This document shows positions 33,172-41,378 of a stretch of 57,526 bases of DNA, piece after piece; within the stretch, counting starts at the first letter, position 1; every line of letters starts with the position of its first letter. The position numbers and the translations under genes were made by a program. The stretch spans positions 1-57,526 of the forward strand of contig JAWOFN010000122.1 of NCBI GenBank assembly GCA_046497505.1, read 5' to 3'. A model generated the notes under the pieces. The model worked only from the letters and a program-made list of their open reading frames with translations. It made no database searches and was not told where the DNA came from. The stretch is from JAWOFN01 sp046497505 [NCBI: bacterium] (GTDB lineage Bacteria; Blakebacterota; Blakebacteria; Blakebacterales).

Positions 33172-34089
33172 CTGGATCCCGTCCTCCGCACCCGCGCTCT
33201 GAGCCGCAGCTTCGGCACCGTCCGTGCCGTGGAGGAGCTCGACCTGGAGGTGGGGGCCGGCGACATCTACGCCTTTCTGGGCCTGAACGGGGCGGGGAAG
33301 ACCACCACGATCCGGATGCTCCTTGGGATGATCCGCCCCACCTCGGGCAGCGCGTTCCTCTTCGGCGGCCGGGCTGGGCGGGGGGACGGGGATCTCTGGG
33401 CTCGGGTGGGCTACCTGGTGGAGAGTCCCCGTCCCTGGCCCGAACTCACCGTACGGGAGAACCTGGGGGCGTGGCGCCGGCTCTACCGCCTCGAAGACCC
33501 GGCGTCGGTGGACCGCACCCTCGAGGAGATGGGACTGGCCCCCTATGCGGACGTACGGGCGTCCACCCTCTCCCAGGGGAACCGCCAGCGCCTCGGTCTG
33601 GCCCGGGCGCTCATCCACCGTCCGGAACTGCTGATCCTGGACGAACCGGCCAACGGTCTGGATCCGGCAGGAGTGGTGGAGGTACGGGAACTGCTCCTCG
33701 ATCTCGCCACCGAACAGGGGACCACGATCTTCCTCTCCTCCCACATCCTTGGGGAGGTGGCCCGCCTGGCCACCCGCGTGGGAATCATCCATCACGGACG
33801 GCTGGTGGAGGAACTGGACAGCGAGGTCCTGCAGCGGCACCAGCGGAGCCGGCTCGTGGTGGACGCCCGGGACCGGGAGGGTGCCGCGGAGGCCCTTGCC
33901 GCCAGGGGCCTTGAAGTCACGCGGACCGGAGAGGGGTTGCTGGAACTGGACGGGCCCCGGGCGGTGGAAGCCCCGGAGGAGATCGCCCGCCTGCTGGTGG
34001 AAGCGGGTCATCCTCCGGCCCGCCTGAGCGTGGAGGAGGAGGGCCTGGAATCCTACTTCCTCCGCCTGGTGGGGAGGGAGGAACGATGA
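33172..34089 (+). CDS. ABC transporter ATP-binding protein (ABC-2 type)
   Basis: Cytoplasmic ATPase of an ABC-2 exporter. Walker A FLGLNGAGKTTT, signature LSQGNRQRLGLARAL, Walker B LLILDEPANGLDPAG and the H-loop LSSHIL are complete. ABC homology (RTRALSRSFGTVRAVEELDLEV) begins before the first GTG (33229), so the likely start is CTG at 33172, with TGAGG 5 nt upstream, overlapping the end of the preceding gene's leader. The product is then 305 aa. A C-terminal regulatory part follows residue 220. The stop overlaps the permease ATG by 4 nt. Confidence 0.88.
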   Translation: MDPVLRTRALSRSFGTVRAVEELDLEVGAGDIYAFLGLNGAGKTTTIRMLLGMIRPTSGSAFLFGGRAGRGDGDLWARVGYLVESPRPWPELTVRENLGAWRRLYRLEDPASVDRTLEEMGLAPYADVRASTLSQGNRQRLGLARALIHRPELLILDEPANGLDPAGVVEVRELLLDLATEQGTTIFLSSHILGEVARLATRVGIIHHGRLVEELDSEVLQRHQRSRLVVDARDREGAAEALAARGLEVTRTGEGLLELDGPRAVEAPEEIARLLVEAGHPPARLSVEEEGLESYFLRLVGREER

Positions 34090-34877
34090 GGGCTCTGAGA
34101 GGCGCCTTCGCAGTGGAGTGGCTGAAGGTCCGGCGCTCGAAGGTGCCCTGGATCACCGCGGCGGCCTTCGGCCTGGCCCCCCTCTTCGGCGGGCTCTTCA
34201 TGATCATCCTGAAGGACCCGCAGGCCGCCGAGAGCCTGGGACTGCTGGGGACCAAGGCCCAGGTCATGGCGGGGACCGCGGACTGGTCCACCTACCTGGG
34301 CCTGCTGGGCCAGTCCGTGGGGGTGGGGGGGATCATCGTCTACAGCATCGGGGCGAGCTGGGTCTTCGGGAGGGAATGGTCGGACGGCTCGGTGACCGAC
34401 CTGCTGGCCCTGCCCACCCCCCGGGGATCCATCGTGACCGCGAAGTTCGCGGTCTTGCTCCTCTGGTCCACGGGTCTGACCCTCTACGTGCTTCTCCTCG
34501 GCCTGGCCGTGGGGGGACTCATCGGCCTGCCCGGATGGTCCGCAGAGGTCCTGGCCTCGGGGCTCACCGTCCTGGGGACCACCGCGCTCATCACGGTCCC
34601 CCTCATCGCCCCCATCGCCCTCATCGCCTCGGCGGGTCGGGGCTACCTGGCGCCTATCGGAGCCGCCATCCTCTTCCTGGTCATCGCCCAGATCCTCGGG
34701 GCCACCGGATGGGGACCCTACTTCCCCTGGACCGTCCCCGCGCTGCACAGCGGTATGATCGGGCCCCGCGGGGACTCCCTGACCACGACGGCGAGCTACC
34801 TCGTCGTGGCCGGCGTGAGCCTGGCCGGTCTCGCCGCCACCTTCCTCTGGTGGCGCCTGGCGGACCAGACGGCCTGA
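34086..34877 (+). CDS. ABC-2 type transporter permease
   Basis: 263 aa with about six membrane helices (WITAAAFGLAPLFGGLFMII, VGVGGIIVYSIGASWVFG, FAVLLLWSTGLTLYVLLLG, TALITVPLIAPIALIASAG, IGAAILFLVIAQILGA, and a C-terminal one near residues 238-256). SWVFGREWSDGSVTDLLALP is the usual ABC-2 cytoplasmic coupling segment. It pairs with the ATPase that overlaps it by 4 nt. Substrate unknown. Confidence 0.87.
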   Translation: MRALRGAFAVEWLKVRRSKVPWITAAAFGLAPLFGGLFMIILKDPQAAESLGLLGTKAQVMAGTADWSTYLGLLGQSVGVGGIIVYSIGASWVFGREWSDGSVTDLLALPTPRGSIVTAKFAVLLLWSTGLTLYVLLLGLAVGGLIGLPGWSAEVLASGLTVLGTTALITVPLIAPIALIASAGRGYLAPIGAAILFLVIAQILGATGWGPYFPWTVPALHSGMIGPRGDSLTTTASYLVVAGVSLAGLAATFLWWRLADQTA

Positions 34878-34956
34878 GGGCGCGGGTCCCACCTCCTCGT
34901 CGAGAAGGTCCGGCTCGAGGCCGGAGGGGGATTCCCGGAGGTTATGTGCAGGAAGA

Positions 34957-34986
34957 AGGGCCGCACCCCGTATGGGGAGCGGCCCT
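34957..34986. terminator. Hairpin terminator between convergent genes
   Basis: AGGGCCGC (34957-34964) pairs with GCGGCCCT (34979-34986), with an inner CCCC/GGGG pair around a GTAT loop. It sits between the permease and the convergent sortilin-type gene, followed by CTCTCT. Confidence 0.7.
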
Positions 34987-35019
34987 CTCTGGTGATCTTG
35001 CGATGAACGGTCGGTCGGA

Positions 35020-37851
35020 TCAGCCGCCGCTCGGTCCGGGCATGGGGAGCACCCGGATCACCCGGGTGATCTCCTCATCGCCTACGGTCACCTTCAACAT
35101 GTGACGTCCCGGCTCGATGGGGCGACCACGGTTCGCCTGGCGGCCGCCGCCGGAGCCGCCCCGGTAATCGGGGCGGAGGCTGATGTCCACGAAGTGGAGC
35201 CCGCGGGTGCCCGGGGCGGTCTCCTCACGGAGCACGTCCCCCTCGATATCGGTGATCTCGAGGGTCACCTCGTCCACCTCCTCGCCCACCCAGTACTCCA
35301 CGCGCACGGCGAAGGGGGGGTTCTCGGCGGCGTAGTACTTGTCGCCGGGGAACCAGGTCTGGCCGCTGCTGCTCCAGGCGTAGACGGGGTCGGTGGGGAA
35401 GAGCTGGAAGGGCTCCTCCATGGCCTCGGCGTCCAGGGCCTGCAGCCCGGTGATGTCGTCCATCACCCAGAAAGCCAGCCCGTGGGTGGCGATGATGAGG
35501 TCGTTCTCCCGGGGGTGTACGGCCAGGTCGTGGACCGGCGCCACGGGCAGGTTGTTGTTGAAGCGCTGCCACCGGTCCCCCCGGTCACGGCTCACGTACA
35601 CGCCGCTCTCGGTGCCCAGGTAGAGGAGGTCGGGGTTCACCGGGTCCTCGGTGATCACGTATGCCGGGTCCTCGGCGGGGAGGCCGCCGGTGATCTCGGT
35701 CCAGTTGGCCCCGAAGTCGTCGGTACGGAAGACGTAGGTGGCCAGATCACCGGTCCGGTGCCCGTCGAAGGTCACGTAGGCCCGGCCCGGTTCGTGAGCG
35801 CTGGGGCGCACCCTGCTCACCCAGGTGCTGTCCGGCACGCCGGTGAAGTTCAAGGTCACCTCGGTCCACGAGTTCCCGCCGTCCCGGGTGTAATGGATCC
35901 GTCCGTCGTCGGTGCCCACCCAGACCAGGCCCGGGAGCATCGGGGACTCGCCGATGGTGATGATGGAGCAGTGGTTCTCCGCCCCGGTCTGCATGTCCCC
36001 CCGGTTCCGGGCCTCGTACTTGACCGGGTCGTCGTAGGTGAGGTCGCCGCTTATGACCGTCCAGCTCTCCCCACGGTCGGTGCTCTTGAAGAGGTACTGG
36101 GCACCCAGGTAGAGGGTGCGGGGGTTGTGGGGGGAGAGGATGAAGGGGGTACTCCAGTTGAAGCGGAGGTCGGCCAGCTCGCCCGGCTCGGCGTTCAGGA
36201 TGTTGGAACGGGACCCGCCGCGGCGCCGCAGGAACTCCCGCTGCTCCTCGGAGAGGTTCGGGTCCTCCTCCCGGGGGGGGCGCGGGGTGATGGAGGAGGA
36301 CTCCCCTGTGGCGAGGTTGTGCCGGTTGACCCGTCCCCGCTGGCTCTCGGCGTAGAGGACGATATCGGGGTCCACCGGGTCCACCTGGGCGTGGAAGCCG
36401 TCGCCGCCGTTGTAGAATGACCAGTGCTCGTTCTGGATGCCTCCGGGGTCGGTCACCAGGTGCGGCCCTCCCCAGGTGCCGTTGTCCTGGAGCCCGCCGT
36501 AGACGTGGTAGGGGACCTGCATGTCGTAGCCCAGGGCATAGAACTGCCCGATGGGGAGGTTCTTCAGGGAATCCCAGGTCTCCCCGGCATCCCAGGAGAC
36601 CCCCACGCCGCCGTCGGAACCGGTGATGATGTGGTCGGGGAAGGTCGGATCGATCCAGAGTGCGTGGAAGTCCACGTGGTGGTTCCCGGTGATGTTCTCC
36701 ACCGTGTCGTTCTCGCGGCGGTCTTCGTAGTCGTCCACCACCTCACGCTGGGCATCCACGTCGTCGATCCGGTAGAGGGAACCGTCCACCAGGTAGACCC
36801 GGTCGGGGTCCACGGGGTCCACGCGGAGCTGGCAGTAGTAGAAGGGACGTCCGTTCCGCCAGTCCACCATCTCCCAGGTGGCACCGGCGTCGGTGCTGCG
36901 GTAGGTGCCCCCCAGGTTCGGTACCCCGCCGCCCCGGCGTCGCTGCTGTCCCTCTTCCTCCTCCGGCCGGGGGGCGTCCGGGTCGTCGGTGAAGGATTCG
37001 ATCCGGGCGTAGAGGATGTCCGTGTCGCCCGGGAAGATCACGATGCTGCTCTTGCCCCATCCCTCGATGGGGGGGAGTCCGCCCCCCTCCAGCCGCCGCC
37101 AGGTGGTCCCGGCGTCGGTGGACTTCCAGATCCCGGCGTTGTGGTCCCCGCCCCCGCTCGTGAAGACCCACGGCTTGCGGATCCGCCACCAGGAGGTGGC
37201 GTAGACCACGTCGGGATCGGAGGGGTCGATCTGCACATCGTAGAAGCCGGTCCCGTCGTCGAACCCCTTCACCAGGGTCCAGTCCTCACCGCCGTTGGTG
37301 GACTTGAACAGGCCGCGGCGGCCGTAGTCGAGGTCCCACTGCAGCCCCTGGGCCGCCACGTACACGATGTCGGGGTCGTCGGGATGCACGGCGATCCGTC
37401 CCACCGATCCGATGTCCTCCAGCCCCATGTGCTCCCAGGTCTCCCCGCCGTCGTCGGATCGGTAGACCCCGTCCCCCCAGCTCACCGAGTTCCGGTTGTG
37501 GGGCTCCCCCATGCCGACGTAGACCCGGTCGGGGTCGGAGGGGGCCAGGGCGATCTCCCCCACCGCGGCCGTCGCACCCCCTTCGAAGACCAGTTCGAAG
37601 GTGGTACCGGCGTTGACGGTCTTCCAGAGACCGCCCGCGGCTGCCGCCACGTAGAAGGTCCCCGTCCCCGGGACACCTTCGAGGTCGGAGACCCGGCCGG
37701 ACATGTTGGCGGGGCCGATCTGGCGCCATTCGTACGAACCGATGATGGGATCCCTCTCCCCTTCCTGGGCGCCTGCCGGCAGGGCCTGCTGGAGGATCAG
37801 GAGGGACGCTGCCGCGGCCAGCAGCGCTGGGAACGGGGAACGTGCGCGCAT
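35020..37851 (-). CDS. Exported sortilin/VPS10-type BNR-repeat beta-propeller protein
   Basis: 943 aa from the ATG at 37851 (MRARSPFPALLAAAASLLIL, cleavage near AGAQ). It is built almost entirely of BNR/sortilin repeats with the Asp-box: RSDDGGETWE, KSTNGGEDWTL, RSTDAGATWE, KSTDRGESWTV, RTDDFGANWTE, SRDRGDRWQRF. Opening block WRQIGPANMSGRVSDLEG is characteristic of this glycosyl hydrolase BNR-like group. The last about 150 residues are a beta domain (EYWVGEEVDEVTLEITDIEG). Catalysis is unproven; such proteins may bind surface polymers. It has a paralogue at 49210-52167. Confidence 0.85.
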   Translation of the reverse strand: MRARSPFPALLAAAASLLILQQALPAGAQEGERDPIIGSYEWRQIGPANMSGRVSDLEGVPGTGTFYVAAAAGGLWKTVNAGTTFELVFEGGATAAVGEIALAPSDPDRVYVGMGEPHNRNSVSWGDGVYRSDDGGETWEHMGLEDIGSVGRIAVHPDDPDIVYVAAQGLQWDLDYGRRGLFKSTNGGEDWTLVKGFDDGTGFYDVQIDPSDPDVVYATSWWRIRKPWVFTSGGGDHNAGIWKSTDAGTTWRRLEGGGLPPIEGWGKSSIVIFPGDTDILYARIESFTDDPDAPRPEEEEGQQRRRGGGVPNLGGTYRSTDAGATWEMVDWRNGRPFYYCQLRVDPVDPDRVYLVDGSLYRIDDVDAQREVVDDYEDRRENDTVENITGNHHVDFHALWIDPTFPDHIITGSDGGVGVSWDAGETWDSLKNLPIGQFYALGYDMQVPYHVYGGLQDNGTWGGPHLVTDPGGIQNEHWSFYNGGDGFHAQVDPVDPDIVLYAESQRGRVNRHNLATGESSSITPRPPREEDPNLSEEQREFLRRRGGSRSNILNAEPGELADLRFNWSTPFILSPHNPRTLYLGAQYLFKSTDRGESWTVISGDLTYDDPVKYEARNRGDMQTGAENHCSIITIGESPMLPGLVWVGTDDGRIHYTRDGGNSWTEVTLNFTGVPDSTWVSRVRPSAHEPGRAYVTFDGHRTGDLATYVFRTDDFGANWTEITGGLPAEDPAYVITEDPVNPDLLYLGTESGVYVSRDRGDRWQRFNNNLPVAPVHDLAVHPRENDLIIATHGLAFWVMDDITGLQALDAEAMEEPFQLFPTDPVYAWSSSGQTWFPGDKYYAAENPPFAVRVEYWVGEEVDEVTLEITDIEGDVLREETAPGTRGLHFVDISLRPDYRGGSGGGRQANRGRPIEPGRHMLKVTVGDEEITRVIRVLPMPGPSGG

Positions 37852-37929
37852 GGGGAGGATCCTTTGCTGGAGATCGTGGGAGTCCACCGGTCACCTCATA
37901 CCCCGCCTCACGAGGGAAATACCATTCCC

Positions 37930-37957
37930 GGGATCGATCCTTCAACGGGATCGATCC
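37930..37957. repeat. Two GGGATCGATCC repeats, each a 10-bp palindrome
   Basis: GGGATCGATCC occurs at 37930-37940 and 37947-37957; GGATCGATCC is its own reverse complement, so the pair is a direct repeat at 17-bp spacing and can also fold into a 10-bp hairpin with a 7-nt loop (TTCAACG). It lies about 80-105 bp upstream of the sortilin-type gene start and just after the stop of the polytopic protein gene. Confidence 0.75.
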
Positions 37958-37973
37958 GGCGCCGGTCTCCCCC

Positions 37974-39005
37974 TCACTCGGCCAGGTCGGCCTCCTCGGA
38001 GAGGGGGCGCTCGGACTCCGGGGGTACGGGACCCGGAGGAGAGGCGAGGGCCGGCATGCCCATCACGCTCCGGTAGAAGGCGGTCTGTCCCGCCAGGAAG
38101 ACCATCCGCAGCCAGACCAGGGTGAGGATGAAGAGCTGGGAGAGGGCGAAGGTGAGGAAGAGCCCGGGGCCGGATGTCGATTCCACCCACCCGTAGATGA
38201 GACCGTAGAGGAAGACCACTGCCGCTCCGAGGAGCACGGTGATGTAGAAGAGTCCCAGGACCCCGCCCAGGTTCCGCCGCACGAAGCCGAAGGAACCGAA
38301 GAGGGTGGGGACCAGGCCCATGCGGTCCCAGGCGGCCGCCGCCGCCCGGGCGTAGTCGCTCCACATGTGGACGAAGAAGCCGCCCGCGGTGAGCAGCAGG
38401 GCGCCGGCCCACATCACGAGGGTGGGGGTCCACTCGGTGGTCGCGTCTCCCCGTACCGCGCCATACCACCCCTCCAGCAGCCCCCCGACGGGGCCCCAGA
38501 GGATCCAGTAGAGGAGCTGGGCCGCCACCAGGATGCCCAGCAGGGCGGGGAAGTAGCGTCCGGCCCGGTCGAAGAAGAAGCGGAGGGTGAAGCGGCTCTC
38601 CTCCTCGGAGAAGAGCCCCAGCATCCCGCCGGTCAGGAAGGTGGAGGTCAGCATGTAGGCGATCCCCAGCCAGAAGAGCCAGATGGGGACATCGGTGCGC
38701 AGACCGCCAGTGGCATACGACTCGAAGGTGCGCATGAACTGCAGCGCCCCCACCTGCCACGGCGCGATGCTCGCGGCGGGGGAGGCGGGGTCGACCTGCT
38801 CGCTGAACTCCCGGTGCCACAGCCAGTCCCACCCCTCGGCCATCTCGGCGGCCGACTCGGTCCGGGGGAGGGTGCTCTCCAGCGCCTCCCCGGCGGAGAG
38901 GGCTGCGCCGCCGGCGAGGAGCAGACCCGCCAGCCAGAAGAGGAGCAGTCCCCTCCAGTGCCGACAGGCCTCGCGGATACCCTTGAAGAACGCTCCGAAC
39001 ACCAT
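37974..39005 (-). CDS. Polytopic membrane protein of unknown function
   Basis: 343 aa with about six membrane helices: WRGLLLFWLAGLLLAGGA, WLFWLGIAYMLTSTFLTGG, FPALLGILVAAQLLYWILWG, LVMWAGALLLTAGGFFVHMW, LFYITVLLGAAVVFLYGLI and FALSQLFILTLVWLRMVFL. EESRFTLRFFFDRAGRYF between helices 2 and 3 is a charged cytoplasmic segment. The C-terminus is acidic and Pro-rich. I recognise no family. It lies 9 bp after the M1 peptidase stop and is probably the last gene of the OPT operon. Confidence 0.75.
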   Translation of the reverse strand: MVFGAFFKGIREACRHWRGLLLFWLAGLLLAGGAALSAGEALESTLPRTESAAEMAEGWDWLWHREFSEQVDPASPAASIAPWQVGALQFMRTFESYATGGLRTDVPIWLFWLGIAYMLTSTFLTGGMLGLFSEEESRFTLRFFFDRAGRYFPALLGILVAAQLLYWILWGPVGGLLEGWYGAVRGDATTEWTPTLVMWAGALLLTAGGFFVHMWSDYARAAAAAWDRMGLVPTLFGSFGFVRRNLGGVLGLFYITVLLGAAVVFLYGLIYGWVESTSGPGLFLTFALSQLFILTLVWLRMVFLAGQTAFYRSVMGMPALASPPGPVPPESERPLSEEADLAE

Positions 39006-39014
39006 GGGGGCCTC

Positions 39015-41057
39015 CTACGCGGTGAAGGCGAAGAACTCGAGAATGGTCTGGATCCAGGTCAGGAGCCGGATCAGGAGCTTCCACAGCCCCCGCCGGTCCG
39101 CCTCACGCTGCCAGGAGTTGTTCATCCGTTCCACATCCAGGACCAGCTTCTCCTCGGGATCCGCGACCACCCGGGCCACACGGGCCGGCCGGCGGTAGGT
39201 GAAGAGGCGGGAGCGGTCGGTCCCGTCCCAGCGTTCGATGACCTCCTCCCCGTCCTCGAAGACCACCAGCACCTCTACCGGGATGTGGACCTCCCCCAGC
39301 CGGCGGACCGTGACCTCCGACTCCCAGAGGTCCCCCTCCGGCCGGGGTGCCTCCGCGGGTGTCCATGGCGGACCCCCTTCCGGCGCATAAGGGGGCGGTC
39401 CCAGGCTGCCGCGGGGAGCGCGGAGCCGCCGATCCTCCACCGGGTCCACAGCGTAGTCCAGGACCCCGGCGGTGCGGTAGACCTGGTCGAAGAACCAGTC
39501 CAGGTCCCGGCCGGCCACCTCCTCGGCGGTGCGGAAGAAGTCCTGGGGAAAGGGATGCCGGTAGCGGTAGCGCATGTGGTAGACGGCGAGGACCTCCCGC
39601 CAGGTCTCCCAGCCGAGATAGCCCTCCAGCGTCCAGTGCATCAGCTCCGGCTTGCTGTAGGCCAGGGCCCCGTAGGGAGCCCCCTGGAGGTAGGAGGGCA
39701 CGTCCATGGCCTTCGACCGGGCGTGGGCCCGGTAGCGCGGGGCGGCGGCCCATTCGAAGGGGACAGCCGCTTCCCAGAGGGTGACGGGGAGTCCGAAGAC
39801 GCGTACCTCCTCGTGGTTGGACGCGGGGCCGTAAGCCACCTTCTGCACCCGGGACTCGGAGTAGGAGGTGAAGCCCTCGTCCATCCAGGCGTCCACCGTC
39901 TCGTTGTTCCCCACCAGACCGTACCAGAACTGGTGGCCGAATTCGTGGATCGTGACCCCCTCGGGACGCATCACCCCTCGGGCGGGGAAGAGGGGGGCGC
40001 CGCCGGTGAAGAAGGTGGGGTACTCCATCCCGCCTGCCCCGGAGTTGTAAGGGGGGTCCACCACCGTGCAGGTGGTGTAGGGATAGGGACCGAACCAGTC
40101 GCTGAAGTAGTGCAGGGCATAGCGGGTGGCCTGCAGGTAGCGCTCTTTCAGGCCCCTGTGTTCGGGGGTCAGCAGGAGGGTGATCTCGGTGCTGTGTCCG
40201 GGGAGGAACTCGTAGTCCTCGACGTACACCAGGTACTCGGGCCAGGCGGTCCAGGCGAAGTCGTGCACCATCTCCTGTCGGAAGCGGTGGGTGGTGGTGC
40301 CGTCGGCATGCGTGTCCCGGCGGGCGGCCCGCTCACCGGTGGCCCCCACCACGTACTCGCTCGGCACGGTGATGCTCACGTCGTAGGTGCCGTAGTCGGC
40401 GAAGTACTCGACCGGGAAATACTGGTGCGCCTCCCACCCCTGTTCGGTGAGGACCCCCACCTTGGGGAACCACTGGGCCAGGAAGTAGTGATCCCCTATG
40501 TATCCGGTCCGGGCGAAGGTCCGGGGGACCTTGCTGGTGAAGTCCAGGCGTATCACCACCTCCCCCCCGGCGGGCAGGGGGCGGGGCAGTTCCACTTCGA
40601 AGAGGGTCTGGTCCCAGGGGTTGCCGTCGTCGGGCTGGATGTAGGTGAAGCTCTCAAGGACGTCCTCTCCGGGAAAGAACATGTTCGGTTCCACCCGGGC
40701 CCCGGTGACCTGGATCCACGCCAGGCGGTCCTTCCCGACCTCTTCGGGCAGGGTGCGGCCGGAACGCCGCATCCAGGTGCTGGCATCGGTCTTCCAGGCG
40801 TTGTAGTAGGCGTGGAACCGGAGGGTACGCACGGGTCGGGACGTGCTGTTCCGGAAGGTGAGGACCTCCCATCCCGATACGGTATGGGTGGAGGGGTCCA
40901 GCGTCACGTCCATGCGGTAGGAGGCGGTGGGGCGGAAGGAGGGTTCTTCGACGGCCACCCCGGAGGGGAGCTGCTGGGAGGCGGACGGGGGCGCGGAGGC
41001 CAGGATGAGCAGGGATCCCAGGAAGAGCGGGAGTGAGACCCGGCGGGAGATCTTCAT
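39015..41057 (-). CDS. Exported M1-family zinc metallopeptidase (aminopeptidase-like)
   Basis: Peptidase cleaving N-terminal residues from peptides. 680 aa with a signal peptide (LPLFLGSLLILASAPPSAS). The zinc site is HEFGH (His371, Glu372, His375) with Glu394 18 residues later in DAWMDEGFTSY; GGMEYPTFF replaces the canonical GAMEN exopeptidase loop. An N-terminal beta domain (residues about 40-260) precedes it. A hydrophobic C-terminus (LLTWIQTILEFFAF) could anchor it in the membrane. The ATG overlaps the PqqD-like gene stop by 4 nt. Confidence 0.92.
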   Translation of the reverse strand: MKISRRVSLPLFLGSLLILASAPPSASQQLPSGVAVEEPSFRPTASYRMDVTLDPSTHTVSGWEVLTFRNSTSRPVRTLRFHAYYNAWKTDASTWMRRSGRTLPEEVGKDRLAWIQVTGARVEPNMFFPGEDVLESFTYIQPDDGNPWDQTLFEVELPRPLPAGGEVVIRLDFTSKVPRTFARTGYIGDHYFLAQWFPKVGVLTEQGWEAHQYFPVEYFADYGTYDVSITVPSEYVVGATGERAARRDTHADGTTTHRFRQEMVHDFAWTAWPEYLVYVEDYEFLPGHSTEITLLLTPEHRGLKERYLQATRYALHYFSDWFGPYPYTTCTVVDPPYNSGAGGMEYPTFFTGGAPLFPARGVMRPEGVTIHEFGHQFWYGLVGNNETVDAWMDEGFTSYSESRVQKVAYGPASNHEEVRVFGLPVTLWEAAVPFEWAAAPRYRAHARSKAMDVPSYLQGAPYGALAYSKPELMHWTLEGYLGWETWREVLAVYHMRYRYRHPFPQDFFRTAEEVAGRDLDWFFDQVYRTAGVLDYAVDPVEDRRLRAPRGSLGPPPYAPEGGPPWTPAEAPRPEGDLWESEVTVRRLGEVHIPVEVLVVFEDGEEVIERWDGTDRSRLFTYRRPARVARVVADPEEKLVLDVERMNNSWQREADRRGLWKLLIRLLTWIQTILEFFAFTA

Positions 41058-41377
41058 GGTGCCTCCTCGAAGCGGATGAGTCGGTTCTTCTTCAGGTCCC
41101 GGAGGAAGGAGGCGGTCCGGTGGGCGAAGATCTCGGGGTCCTCCCCCCGCTCACGCCTCGCCTCTTCCACGATATCGGCCACCGTGCGATCCCCCTCGCA
41201 CCGCCTCCAGACGAAGGAGCCCGGCTCGTCCAGCTGGATCCGGACGCGTTCTCCTCTGCCGAAGAGCTTCGCGAAGAAGGTCAGTAAACGGCCGCGGGGC
41301 GCGTGGATGACCACGCGCCCCGCATCATCTTCCTCCCATCCGGCGGTCCGGACGGGTACCAGGTCGAACAGGTTCAC
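41054..41377 (-). CDS. PqqD-like small protein (RRE-type fold)
   Basis: 107 aa with a PqqD domain: IQLDEPGSFVWRRCEGDRTV, ADIVEEARRERGEDPEIFAH, and RTASFLRDLKKNRLI. PqqD-type domains bind peptide substrates of modifying enzymes (RiPP recognition element). No PQQ genes, radical SAM enzyme or YcaO lie nearby. Starts at GTG 41377, one base after the OPT stop, and overlaps the M1 peptidase by 4 nt, so all three are tightly coupled. A peptide-binding adaptor for the transporter or peptidase is my inference. Confidence 0.75.
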   Translation of the reverse strand: MNLFDLVPVRTAGWEEDDAGRVVIHAPRGRLLTFFAKLFGRGERVRIQLDEPGSFVWRRCEGDRTVADIVEEARRERGEDPEIFAHRTASFLRDLKKNRLIRFEEAP

Positions 41378-41378
41378 C

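Noticed and set aside
37842-41036. A 1064-codon open frame on the plus strand.
   Set aside because: It is the antisense of the polytopic protein and M1 peptidase, with low-complexity Gly/Val/His/Glu sequence and no signal peptide or motif.
41054-41377. PQQ biosynthesis because of the PqqD-like gene.
   Set aside because: No pqqA, B, C or E genes and no radical SAM enzyme are present; PqqD-type domains occur widely outside PQQ pathways.
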